Made by a program: the position numbers and the translations under genes. This document shows positions 8,233 through 15,390 of a stretch of 35,695 nt of DNA, piece after piece. This stretch comes from CAYHBO01 sp964354855. Lineage in GTDB: Bacteria > Babelota > Babeliae > Babelales > RVW-14. The DNA lies in contig CAYHBO010000015.1 in NCBI GenBank assembly GCA_964354855.1, forward strand, positions 1 through 35,695, written 5' to 3'. Under the pieces are notes generated by a model, which searched no databases, was not told the origin of the DNA, and saw nothing but the letters and a program-made list of their open reading frames with translations. Every line of letters begins with the position of its first letter. Position 1 is the stretch's first letter.

Positions 8233-8502
8233 TTACTCAAGCCCCTTAACCAACAACATTCCCTTATTCCCCACCAGCGATATTTTCTTTTGTTCCTCAT
8301 CAAGCCCTTGTATTTTTTTAAGCGACTCTATGGTGTCACCAATGTTGGTGTAAAACAACAGACCGTGTTTATCAATCGTATCATCTCCAAAGAAAGCATC
8401 ACCACAATACAAAATGTTATCAGGGGTAATAATCCCAATCATGCCTGGCGTATGCCAAAGTAGCTGTTGCCCTTTGCAACATTCAACATCAACGACATGG
8501 CT
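8233..8502 (-). pseudogene. Remnant of a metallo-beta-lactamase-fold hydrolase
   Basis: The frame is open for 89 codons directly after, and in frame with, the stop of the SpoU-MarR gene, but contains only the C-terminal third of the fold. LLWHTPGMIGIITPDNILYC followed by GDAFFGDD matches the second half of the family motif set (HTPGHTxG ... GDxLF). The second His-containing HTPG unit is missing, as if one of two repeated HTPG units had been deleted, and that removes a metal ligand. The N-terminal HxHxDH region is absent. The fragment was probably cut off by the rearrangement that placed the methylase gene beside it. It is unlikely to be functional. Confidence 0.65.
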
Positions 8503-9688
8503 TTAATCCTTAAGCATTGTTTCACAACGCTGTGTAAGCTTGTTCAGCATCGCAGCAAACTGTTTACGTTCATCCTGCGTAAAATCTTGCAGCATCGAAT
8601 CTTCAAGCTGCTCAGTAACCGGCCAGATATCAGCCAAAAACTTTTGCCCAAGTTCCGTAAGCATAACGCCATCAGACTGGTTACTGATTAACTTTTGAGC
8701 GTACAGCGGCTCAAGAAACCCATCAAGCTCCTGAGATATCGTCGCCGTATCTCGCGCAATCTGTTCCAGCGTCATCACTTCATCACATTTCATGATCATT
8801 AAAAGAATGACTTGCATACCGCTCAAGTTAGTAAGTTTGCGAATTTTTTTATCAAAAACCATCTGGATAAGCTTGCCGGCAACATTAATGTTCCGACCAA
8901 GATTTTCAAAAATAAGTTGTTTAAGCATGATTAACACCATTTTAAGTTTAAGTTCATAAATTGAAATACCAGCAGCAACGCCAACATTGAGTGATTCAAC
9001 GGCATGATGCATTGGAATTTGTACCACAAAATCTGCGAGCTTCATGACTTCGTCAGAAAGACCATGCGATTCATTCCCCACCATTAACACGGTCGGTTTA
9101 TGTTCAAGTGCAACTTGAGATTGCAACACGCGTGCATGCGGACTGGTAGCAACGATCTGATATCCCTGTTTTTTAAGCGCATGCACAGCACCAAGGCCGT
9201 CATCAAATAACCGATAATGACTTTTTAAGTTCAACCCACGAGCAGCATCGGTAACTTTTCGATGCAACACATCGGTCTCACCACTCACCACAAACTCGTT
9301 AATGTTAAACGCATTTGCAGTCCTGATAATCGTTCCGACGTTACCGTAGTCCTGTAAACTTTCAAGCATGACCACAAAAGAACTTTTCTCTTGAAGATTA
9401 AAAAGATTTTTAACATCCCCAATGCCAACCATCGGCACAAGATAGTTGGTATCGGTAATTTTTTTTAGAATGCCATCAGAAGCGTAATAACACTTTTCAG
9501 ATGGCAAGGCTGTAATATCAGCTGCCCGGTTGATGCATCACACAATCCAGAGAAACTCCGGCTTGCACCGCCCACTCAACCTGCTCTTGCCCAAAGAGTA
9601 AACATTTACGCTGCGCAAACCGTTCACTTCGTTTTTGCAGCTCACGTGCTTGTAGAACCAATGGATCTTTGATCGACGTTATGTTCAT
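8503..9688 (-). CDS. SpoU/TrmH-type RNA 2'-O-methyltransferase fused to MarR-like domain, apparent frameshift near 9525
   Basis: Starting at the ATG at 9688, the first 56 codons encode the usual RNA-binding N-domain (IKDPLVLQARELQKRSERFA). That frame stops at 9520. The next frame continues the protein (ADITALPSEKCYYASDGILK), so one extra base, probably in the GGG run at 9525-9527, breaks the gene. The rebuilt product is about 394 residues. The methylase domain has all SpoU motifs: NVGTIIRTANAF (116-127), VGNESHGL (203-210), IPMHHAVESLNVGVAAG (224-240). It would methylate 2'-O of rRNA or tRNA using SAM. Residues about 254-394 are a winged-helix MarR-like domain (MTLEQIARDTATISQELDGF). The fusion is unusual; loss of a stop between two genes is an alternative, with MLKQLIF as the natural MarR start. 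Confidence 0.8.
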
Positions 9689-9748
9689 TTTTTATAGACC
9701 TAGAAGGTATAACGGTTTTGTTTTGATATACAACCGTATCACGTAAGT

Positions 9749-9791
9749 AAAAAAAAATCACCTACGAAAAGAGGTTCTTTTCGTAGGTGAT
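9749..9791 (-). terminator. Intrinsic terminator of the small exported-protein cluster
   Basis: A perfect 15-bp stem (ATCACCTACGAAAAG, 9757-9771, with its complement at 9777-9791) and a 5-nt loop, followed on the minus strand by a run of U from the A-tract at 9749-9757. It lies 27 bp past the stop codon at 9818. Confidence 0.88.
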
Positions 9792-9817
9792 GAAAGATTT
9801 TGAGCTTATATAAAAAA

Positions 9818-10566
9818 CTAGTACTTATGCTTTTTTTCTTCGTCACCCTCTAATATCAGCTCGTCAACCGGACCTTCTGGCGGTCTTGTAGTCGTTGGTG
9901 ATAGTGCTGGAGAAAGAGTAGCGCTATCTGCTTTTTGCCAAGTACCCTGCTCTTCAGGATGAATCACCCAATAATTAANNNNNNNNNNNNNNNNNNNNNN
10001 NNNNNNNNNNNNNNNNNNNNNNNNNNNNNNNNNNNNNNNNNNNNNNNNNNNNNNNNNNNNNNNNNNNNNNNNNNNNNNCTATCTGCTTTTTGCCAAGTAC
10101 CCTGCTCTTCAGGATGAATCACCCAATAATTAATTGCTCTTATTATTAAAGGTTCACAATGTTTTATTAAAGCTTCTAGCTCCTGTGATACTCCCTTTAA
10201 GAGTCTATCAACGCATTTTTTTAAAACAGAACTAAACTCAGCGTTACATTTTCTTAGCTCGTCTGTATCAAGAACCAACACGCTACCACTAGTTTTTATT
10301 TCACAAAAAATATTTATCGAATTTATTATCTGATCTTTATCTGAATGATTAAAATCAACCACAACCTGTCTCATAAATTCTCGAGCAGCCCAAGAAGTTT
10401 GTATTGCTTCATTACGAGATAATATTCCGTCTTCATACACACGCTGCTCCGGTGGAGGCGTCTTCATAAATTCTCTTCGTGTTTGTTCATTATACGGTGG
10501 TTGCATAGCCATTACTTGAGAACCAAATGCAACCACTAACAAAACTAAATTTGATATTCTTTTCAT
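9818..10566 (-). CDS. Small exported protein, family member 3 (spans assembly gap)
   Basis: The N-terminus is a signal peptide (MKRISNLVLLVVAFGSQVMA, then MQ), almost the same as in the next gene upstream. The 100-N run interrupts the frame. If the identical 55-mers on either side of it are taken as one sequence, the frame runs on without a break to a TAG at 9818-9820 and gives a 197-residue protein, which argues that no bases are missing. The mature part is helical, with a Pro/Thr-rich then acidic tail ending EEKKHKY. Its Shine-Dalgarno TAGGAG includes the stop codon of the upstream gene, so the two are co-transcribed. Function unknown. Confidence 0.75.
9924..9978. repeat. 55-bp duplicate at left side of the assembly gap
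   Basis: Identical to 10079-10133. The length of 55 equals a k-mer size commonly used by de Bruijn assemblers, so this is probably one contig end written twice rather than a biological repeat. Confidence 0.9.
9979..10078. other. Assembly gap (100 N)
   Basis: Exactly 100 Ns, the usual placeholder for a gap of unknown size. The flanking 55-mers are identical and merging them restores an open reading frame, so the true gap is probably zero or negative in length. Confidence 0.98.
10079..10133. repeat. 55-bp duplicate at right side of the assembly gap
   Basis: The second copy of the contig-end overlap at 9924-9978. Confidence 0.9.
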
Positions 10567-10575
10567 TGATGACTC

Positions 10576-11295
10576 CTATTTTTTTGGGTATGAACCGTTG
10601 GCTCTTAAAGATGGAGATTGTCCTGGTTGCGGAGTTAATCCATCAGAATCATCTCCCGATGCTTCTGATGGAGAAGGTTTTTGAGGAGGAGGTGTAAGTT
10701 TCACTATTTGATTAATAATTGCTTGAGCAAGAATTACAACTCGATTAAAAGTCTTCTTTAACTCTATAATAAGCACATTATCGTCTATTAGTTGCATAGG
10801 AACAAGTTCTTCAAAGGCAACTCTTTCTATGTTGCAAATCGCTACAAAATTATCTAGTAGAAGAATCCTAGAAAGGCTCTCAGAAAATAAAAAAGCGTAT
10901 GTGTCAACTGAATTAACACAAGAAACTCTACTATGAAATCTATTCAAAATATCTTTTTCTAAGGCTATCTTACTCACCGGACTATCGCCCCGATTCAAAG
11001 AGCTCAATATATCCACAGCACAAGATTCTCGCTCTTTACAGAATAACCTAAATTTTTCCATGCTTAATAATGCTTGGGAAGGTTCTCCACAAAGTAATGA
11101 AAATGCGCTCATGCCTTGAGAAAGCTCATCATCTGTTTCATGTTGGTTCTCAAGCATCATATTAAAATCATACATTAATTTGCGCACTATATGTGCAACT
11201 TCTGTTAATTCCTGTTTTTTTAGCAGACATTGCATAGCCACTACTTGAGAACCAATTGCAATTACCAATATCGCTAGAATCGATATCCTCTTCAT
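10576..11295 (-). CDS. Small exported protein, family member 2
   Basis: A 239-residue protein. I place the start at the ATG at 11295 because AGGAG lies at good spacing before it; an in-frame TTG one codon earlier is too close. The signal peptide MKRISILAILVIAIGSQVVA is followed by MQ. The mature part is mostly helical (AHIVRKLMYDFNMMLENQ resembles AREFMRQVVVDFNHSDK in the downstream gene) with four or more Cys residues and a Pro/Ser/Asp-rich tail with TPPPQ and QPGQSPS. It is followed 9 nt later by another family member. No recognisable domain; probably exported and possibly host-directed. Confidence 0.78.
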   Translation of the reverse strand: MKRISILAILVIAIGSQVVAMQCLLKKQELTEVAHIVRKLMYDFNMMLENQHETDDELSQGMSAFSLLCGEPSQALLSMEKFRLFCKERESCAVDILSSLNRGDSPVSKIALEKDILNRFHSRVSCVNSVDTYAFLFSESLSRILLLDNFVAICNIERVAFEELVPMQLIDDNVLIIELKKTFNRVVILAQAIINQIVKLTPPPQKPSPSEASGDDSDGLTPQPGQSPSLRANGSYPKK

Positions 11296-11397
11296 CAACT
11301 TCTCCTATTAAACATGTTTCGGTTATTTTCTATGGCTGAACACAGGCCATAAGGGTACAGGCGGGATCGTATCAGAGAGTTTTTTAAAAATCTAGAT
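11267..11397. repeat. Duplicated leader plus signal-peptide module, copy A
   Basis: About 131 bp that match 12217-12344 closely. It covers the first codons of the gene, its ribosome-binding site and about 100 bp upstream, including GGGATCGTATCA and AAAAATCTAGAT. It probably carries the promoter of this family. Confidence 0.8.
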
Positions 11398-11450
11398 TGG
11401 GGGAATTTTTTCAAAAATTACGCCAATAACTGACTCAATCAAATAAATAA

Positions 11451-12245
11451 TTATAATTTTGATGAGAAAGTAATATCCAAATTAGGATCATCTTCTTCAA
11501 GGTAGCCTGACCCTGCATGTGTTATATTATCAGAGTCATCATCTAGATCACCCAAAAAAGCTTCCGGTGGTGGCGTTATCCCTGCTGATTGAGGAACGAT
11601 CATTGGTGATACCGCACAACCATATTGATGCACAGTTGTAGTAGGACTTTCTGCCTGCAGCGATGAAAGCCGCGATGGAGTAGGAGTGAATAGAGGAAAT
11701 TGACGATAGATTGCATCATTCAAGCGAGGAGCTATCTCATCTTCTAAGAGCATAAGATCGTCTTCAGTCATCATAGAAATATCTTGCATCTTTAAATCTG
11801 GAGCTGTTTGAATTACCATCTCTCTATCACTACCCATCATGCCACTCATCATAAAAGATTCTGCGGAGATATTGGGTTTTATATGTCGTTTATTTTTTAA
11901 TGCACCCAATTTTTTCACATAAATACAATATAAATTGTGAATAAGGGTCATTTTATCAGCAGCATTATCATATCCTAAATATGTTCTCAGCATTTCTCGA
12001 CGAGTTTCAGGTACCTTTGCTAAACCAAAAGCAACATCCATATCATTAAGGAACCGATCTACACATACTCGTAAATCGTTCCAAGAAATCCCTTGTCTTT
12101 TATTACGTATCTCTCTTATAAATACACGTGCTTCGAAGTTAAAATCATCGTCAGTCAACTCATACACCTCGACACGCGACTGCATTCCCACCAACGGTGA
12201 AAGAAACATGACCATTAATATCGCTAGAATCGATATCCTCTTCAT
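11451..12245 (-). CDS. Small exported protein, family member 1
   Basis: A 264-residue protein. The start is the ATG at 12245, with GGAG six bases upstream; the preceding TTG is too close. The signal peptide MKRISILAILMVMFLSPLVG is followed by MQ. The mature part is helical (DFNFEARVFIREIRNKR) with a Met-rich stretch (SFMMSGMMGSDREM), a TPTPS linker and an acidic tail (LGDLDDDSDN, EEDDPNLD). The first 12 codons are nearly identical at DNA level to member 2, but the mature protein has diverged strongly. Function unknown. Confidence 0.78.
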   Translation of the reverse strand: MKRISILAILMVMFLSPLVGMQSRVEVYELTDDDFNFEARVFIREIRNKRQGISWNDLRVCVDRFLNDMDVAFGLAKVPETRREMLRTYLGYDNAADKMTLIHNLYCIYVKKLGALKNKRHIKPNISAESFMMSGMMGSDREMVIQTAPDLKMQDISMMTEDDLMLLEDEIAPRLNDAIYRQFPLFTPTPSRLSSLQAESPTTTVHQYGCAVSPMIVPQSAGITPPPEAFLGDLDDDSDNITHAGSGYLEEDDPNLDITFSSKL

Positions 12246-12344
12246 CAACGTCTCCTATTAAACATGTTTCGGTTTTTCAATGACTAAACACCAGCCATAA
12301 AGGTACAAACGGGATCGTATCAAAGAGTTTTTAAAAATCTAGAT
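12217..12344. repeat. Duplicated leader plus signal-peptide module, copy B
   Basis: The partner of 11267-11397. Its far end lies inside the last codons of the 57-residue ORF at 12331-12504, showing where the duplicated segment was cut. Confidence 0.8.
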
Positions 12345-12504
12345 CTTGGTCAAGATACACAAACTCATCTTCAAAGACTCGCAGTAATAGCGGCTTGATC
12401 CTTATAAGCTTTTTATGATTCACACCTAAACTATCAGAAATCATCCCCATCAACTGAAAACCAAGCGTAAGCATCAACGCAACTAGACGCACAATTTTCT
12501 TCAT
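12331..12504 (-). CDS. Small exported peptide (57 aa)
   Basis: An ATG at 12504 opens a 57-codon frame starting MKKIVRLVALMLTLGFQLMG, a signal-peptide-like segment, followed by MISDSLGVNHKK and an acidic end (EDEFVYLDQDLDF). The junction LMG-M matches the small-residue-Met pattern of the other exported proteins here. AAGG lies about 8 nt upstream. It heads the small exported-protein cluster; its last codons overlap the duplicated leader module of the next gene. It could be a truncated family member. Confidence 0.55.
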   Translation of the reverse strand: MKKIVRLVALMLTLGFQLMGMISDSLGVNHKKLIRIKPLLLRVFEDEFVYLDQDLDF

Positions 12505-12540
12505 GAGGAACCTTCGCTTGTTATTACTTTTTTAAAGCAC

Positions 12541-12608
12541 ATGAGCCCTATTACTCATAACAGGGCTCATGGTAGAATCTTAGTTAAACGAAATCAAGAT
12601 TTTCCTTT
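12541..12608 (-). repeat. Hairpin plus short permease 3'-end remnant
   Basis: ATGAGCCCT (12541-12549) pairs with AGGGCTCAT (12562-12570), and may end the collagen-like transcript although no long T-tract follows. Next to it, at about 12582-12608, lies TTAGTTAAACGAAATCAAG, which matches the sequence at the 3' end of the two ABC permease copies (14825 and 15387). It encodes ENLDFV-stop on the minus strand, like KKLDFV-stop. It looks like a third trace of the ABC cassette. Confidence 0.5.
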
Positions 12609-12612
12609 CGGA

Positions 12613-14586
12613 TTAGCTCCCAATTTTCTGAACAAGCATAGCAGCAGAAATAGATCCCGTTACACCATTTCCTGTAGTAACCGAACTACTTCCTGCATTT
12701 ACAATACAAACATCTGCATTGTTATTCAACGAAAGAATAGCTGACCCTGACGTTATTTGTGAATTATTGTTTCCACTGTTAGCAGTAAATTTTGTTCCTG
12801 TAAAAGGATTTAAATCTTTATCATATAATTGAAAAGTATAATCCGTCCCAGTTGCTCCGGTAGCCGTAACCATAAACTGAATGGCATAGATCCCTGTTGC
12901 CCCAACCCGAATGCGATCATTGCTTTGAAGCGTAACATTGCTATCGTTAGCAAGCACTTGAAGCTTAACTCTAGTTCCATTACTCACACCGGTAGAACCC
13001 GTTGTATACGCATAGCCATATCCACCTAAGTACAGTGTCTGTGCCGGACCGGTAGGACCTGTATCTCCCGTAACTCCTGTAGCGCCTGTAGGACCTTTAG
13101 GACCTGTAGGCCCAGTAGGACCATTAGGACCTGTAGCTCCAGTTACCCCTATAGGGCCATCTGCTCCATTTGTACCATTTGTACCTGAAACCCCTGCTGA
13201 TCCTGTCGCTCCTGCTGATCCTGTACGCCCAGTATTCCCATCTGTACCTATAGATCCAGCTATAGAACTCGTCGGACCGGTTGGGCCAGTAGCTCCGGTA
13301 GGACCCGTAGGCCCTTGAGGTGATACTCCTGTAGCTCCAGTTGCTCCTGTTGCTCCCGTATTACCATTAGAACCTGTATTTCCCTTGACTCCTGATTCCC
13401 CAGTAATACCCGTAGCCCCTACTATACCGGTAACCCCTTGCTTCCCTGTAGCTCCTGTAGCTCCTGTAGATCCTGCTGCGCCTGTAGCTCCTGTTACTCC
13501 TGTTGCTCCTACTGCTCCTACTGCTCCTGTAGGTCCCGTCGCTCCTGTTACTCCTGTAGCTCCTGTTACTCCTGCAACTCCAGTTGCTCCCGTCGCGCCT
13601 GTTTCTCCAGTTGCTCCAGTTACTCCTGTTACTCCCGCTCTTCCTAGATTTCCACGATTCCCGGTAATACCAGTTGGACCTGTAGGGCTAATTCCTGCTT
13701 GACCTGCTGACCCAGTAATCAGATTCGTAGGTCCGGTAGCTCCAACACCATCTTGACCAATAGGCCCTGTTGCTCCTTGAACACCAGTAACTCCCATTGC
13801 TCCTGTAGCTCCTGCTGGGCCGGTTGCCCCTGCCGCTCCTGTCGCGCCTAAAGCTCCTGCCAATCCGATAGTCCCGGCAACTCCTATAGCTCCTGCTGCT
13901 CCTGTTGCTCCTACTGCACCAGTTGCCCCTGCTGGACCGGTAGCTCCCGTATCACTAAAACTCGCTCCTGCTACTCCCGCTGCTCCTGCAGATCCGGTAA
14001 CTCCAGAATTTCCCGCAGAGCCGGCAACTCCAGTTGCGCCTGCCGCTCCTGCTTGAATCAGCGCCGCTCCAAACTCTGATATTTTATCAAAACGAAGCCC
14101 ATTTACGGTTAAACGATCAACGCTCATCTTACAAAGTCTTGTAACCTGACTACAATTAAAAACTCTTTGAGCCACCTCTTGATCATGCAGATCACCTAAT
14201 GTAGCCGATCCTGATTCTAATGCGATCTTATAATCTTTTAGATTCTTTTGTACCACTACCTTTTGATTTTCAGGCAACTTCTTACAAGCTTCAATACTTT
14301 CATTAACTACCTGTGCAACCTGATTATGTAATGCTACATTCCCATCATTCATCATATCTTGACATAACATTTTAAAATCTACTGACCATGGATAATCATG
14401 GGGCAATAGTTCATGTAACGCAATCACACTATTACTTGTGTCTTTGTCGATATACACCAATGAATGTTCATTGTTATCTTTGTGAATCGCCATCCCACTT
14501 ACAGCCTTCTGTGGACTTGCCATGGCTTTGTACAATGGTGCCAATGAAAACAGCACCAGAAGTAATTTGATATTTCTTTGCTTCAT
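12613..14586 (-). CDS. Collagen-like exported protein
   Basis: A 657-residue protein in three parts. Residues 1-23 are a signal peptide (MKQRNIKLLLVLF..., ending YKAM). Residues 24-179 form a globular, partly helical N-domain with several Cys. Residues about 180-515 are Gly-X-Y repeats, mostly GAT, GVT and GPT triplets, with a few short interruptions. Residues 516-657 form a beta-rich C-domain (GIYAIQFMVTATG, DYTFQLYDKD) reminiscent of the trimerising heads of bacterial collagen-like proteins. The Thr-rich Y positions resemble Bacillus BclA, where such Thr residues are glycosylated. It probably forms a trimeric surface fibre; an adhesin role is inference. It is flanked by ABC-cassette remnants on both sides. 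Confidence 0.9.
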   Translation of the reverse strand: MKQRNIKLLLVLFSLAPLYKAMASPQKAVSGMAIHKDNNEHSLVYIDKDTSNSVIALHELLPHDYPWSVDFKMLCQDMMNDGNVALHNQVAQVVNESIEACKKLPENQKVVVQKNLKDYKIALESGSATLGDLHDQEVAQRVFNCSQVTRLCKMSVDRLTVNGLRFDKISEFGAALIQAGAAGATGVAGSAGNSGVTGSAGAAGVAGASFSDTGATGPAGATGAVGATGAAGAIGVAGTIGLAGALGATGAAGATGPAGATGAMGVTGVQGATGPIGQDGVGATGPTNLITGSAGQAGISPTGPTGITGNRGNLGRAGVTGVTGATGETGATGATGVAGVTGATGVTGATGPTGAVGAVGATGVTGATGAAGSTGATGATGKQGVTGIVGATGITGESGVKGNTGSNGNTGATGATGATGVSPQGPTGPTGATGPTGPTSSIAGSIGTDGNTGRTGSAGATGSAGVSGTNGTNGADGPIGVTGATGPNGPTGPTGPKGPTGATGVTGDTGPTGPAQTLYLGGYGYAYTTGSTGVSNGTRVKLQVLANDSNVTLQSNDRIRVGATGIYAIQFMVTATGATGTDYTFQLYDKDLNPFTGTKFTANSGNNNSQITSGSAILSLNNNADVCIVNAGSSSVTTGNGVTGSISAAMLVQKIGS

Positions 14587-14776
14587 TAATCTATCCTTTT
14601 TTATAACAGTACGGCAGATATACCTTCAACTCGCTCAAAATCAGCTTTTTTTATGATACCTGACCTTCCATATGGCCATGGAAACAGAACTCCTTCCTTC
14701 TTTTAATTTTTTTTGCATTAAAACTATTTTATGACAACATACACAACCTTAATATCAATTTTTTACTTATATCATC

Positions 14777-14825
14777 AACATTTTATCGTAAGACATTATT
14801 AAATAATGTCTTACGATAAAATGTT
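14777..14825. repeat. Perfect 49-bp palindrome (24-bp arms)
   Basis: AACATTTTATCGTAAGACAT and four further bases are repeated as an exact inverted copy around a single central A. It lies directly after the decayed ABC-cassette remnant, at the same relative position as the imperfect palindrome at 15346 beyond the intact permease. It may serve as a terminator for the cassette, but no U-run follows. Confidence 0.85.
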
Positions 14826-14827
14826 AG

Positions 14828-15020
14828 TTAAACAAAATCAAGTTTCTTCTTTAGACGCACCATACTGACTGCAGCACACACTAAACTCATAACAACAGAT
14901 AACTACACAAACCCATATCGGCAAATATCCAGCTTGCCCTAGCATAGCCGCACAAAATTTTTTTCCCCGACCATAAACTTTTGTAACATTTTTAATCTGT
15001 ATCAAAATTTTATTTGTCAT
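14828..15020 (-). pseudogene. Collapsed copy of the ABC-2 cassette (ATPase start joined to permease end)
   Basis: The first 20 codons (MTNKILIQIKNVTKVYGRGK) match the start of the intact ATPase at 16944. They are joined directly to the end of the permease (AAMLGQAGYLPIWVC versus AAMLGQAGYLPVWTC), and after a frame change the last codons VRLKKKLDFV-stop (ending at 14828) match the permease end. About 1.9 kb has been lost by internal deletion. The remaining 60-codon frame is a chimera and not a working gene. Confidence 0.85.
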
Positions 15021-15129
15021 AGGTCATCTTTCGTAGTATGCAAACGCATACTACATAATTAACTTCTTATTAATCAAGAAGTTATCTTTGCAATAATACA
15101 AACACTAAAAAATAAGTTATAAAAACTAT

Positions 15130-15173
15130 AAAAAAAAGTCAGTCACTATCTATTGAAAGACAACTAACTGACT
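15130..15173 (-). terminator. Terminator-like hairpin in the decayed cassette leader
   Basis: AGTCAGT (15137-15143) pairs with ACTGACT (15167-15173) and is followed on the minus strand by eight U. It lies between the leader ORF at 15257 and the ATPase start at 15020, the geometry of an attenuator. Confidence 0.65.
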
Positions 15174-15227
15174 ATCGTATTAAAATACTGCTAACGCCAA
15201 CAATAGTTCATTAAGCACTAACAATAT

Positions 15228-15257
15228 TTAGGCGATAAAGACCAAGAAATTTTTCAT
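15228..15257 (-). CDS. Leader peptide MKNFLVFIA (decayed cassette)
   Basis: A nine-codon ORF with an AAGG-type site 10 nt upstream. It matches the leader peptide of the intact cassette (MKSFLIFIA) in length and stop, with two conservative changes and one synonymous change. The ORF is short, so coding status rests on this conservation. Confidence 0.45.
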   Translation of the reverse strand: MKNFLVFIA

Positions 15258-15345
15258 AACAAGCTCACCTTAAAGGTTAAATAGACCAATATGACGATAC
15301 TAAAAATTAAAAATATCTGATCAAAAATAAAAAAGCAATTTAAGA

Positions 15346-15384
15346 TTTACCGGAAAACATTATTAAGTAATATCTTCCGATAAA
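15346..15384. repeat. Imperfect palindrome after the ABC permease
   Basis: TTTACCGGAAAACATTATT and its imperfect complement around a central A at 15365. It is homologous in position and partly in sequence (CATTATTA-GTAAT core) to the perfect palindrome at 14777. Probable 3' end structure of the cassette transcript. Confidence 0.6.
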
Positions 15385-15390
15385 TTTTAG

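Noticed and set aside
9777..9791. Plus-strand terminator for the SpoU region
   Set aside because: The hairpin has a U-run only on the minus strand, so it serves the exported-protein cluster.
9935..10117. Plus-strand ORF across the N gap
   Set aside because: It exists only because Ns are read as open; it is opposite a better-supported exported-protein gene.
13385..13702. Proline/valine-rich ORFs on the plus strand opposite the collagen-like gene
   Set aside because: They are the antisense reading of Gly-X-Thr repeats, which gives Pro-Val-Ala or Cys-Ser strings without a start signal. Not real genes.
12613..14586. Collagen triplet DNA as a CRISPR-like or satellite repeat
   Set aside because: The short repeats are in-frame codon repeats of one ORF with varied third positions and no spacers.
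14838..15020. A 60-residue independent gene with an ABC start
   Set aside because: It is a chimera of the ATPase start and permease end; classed as a pseudogene instead.
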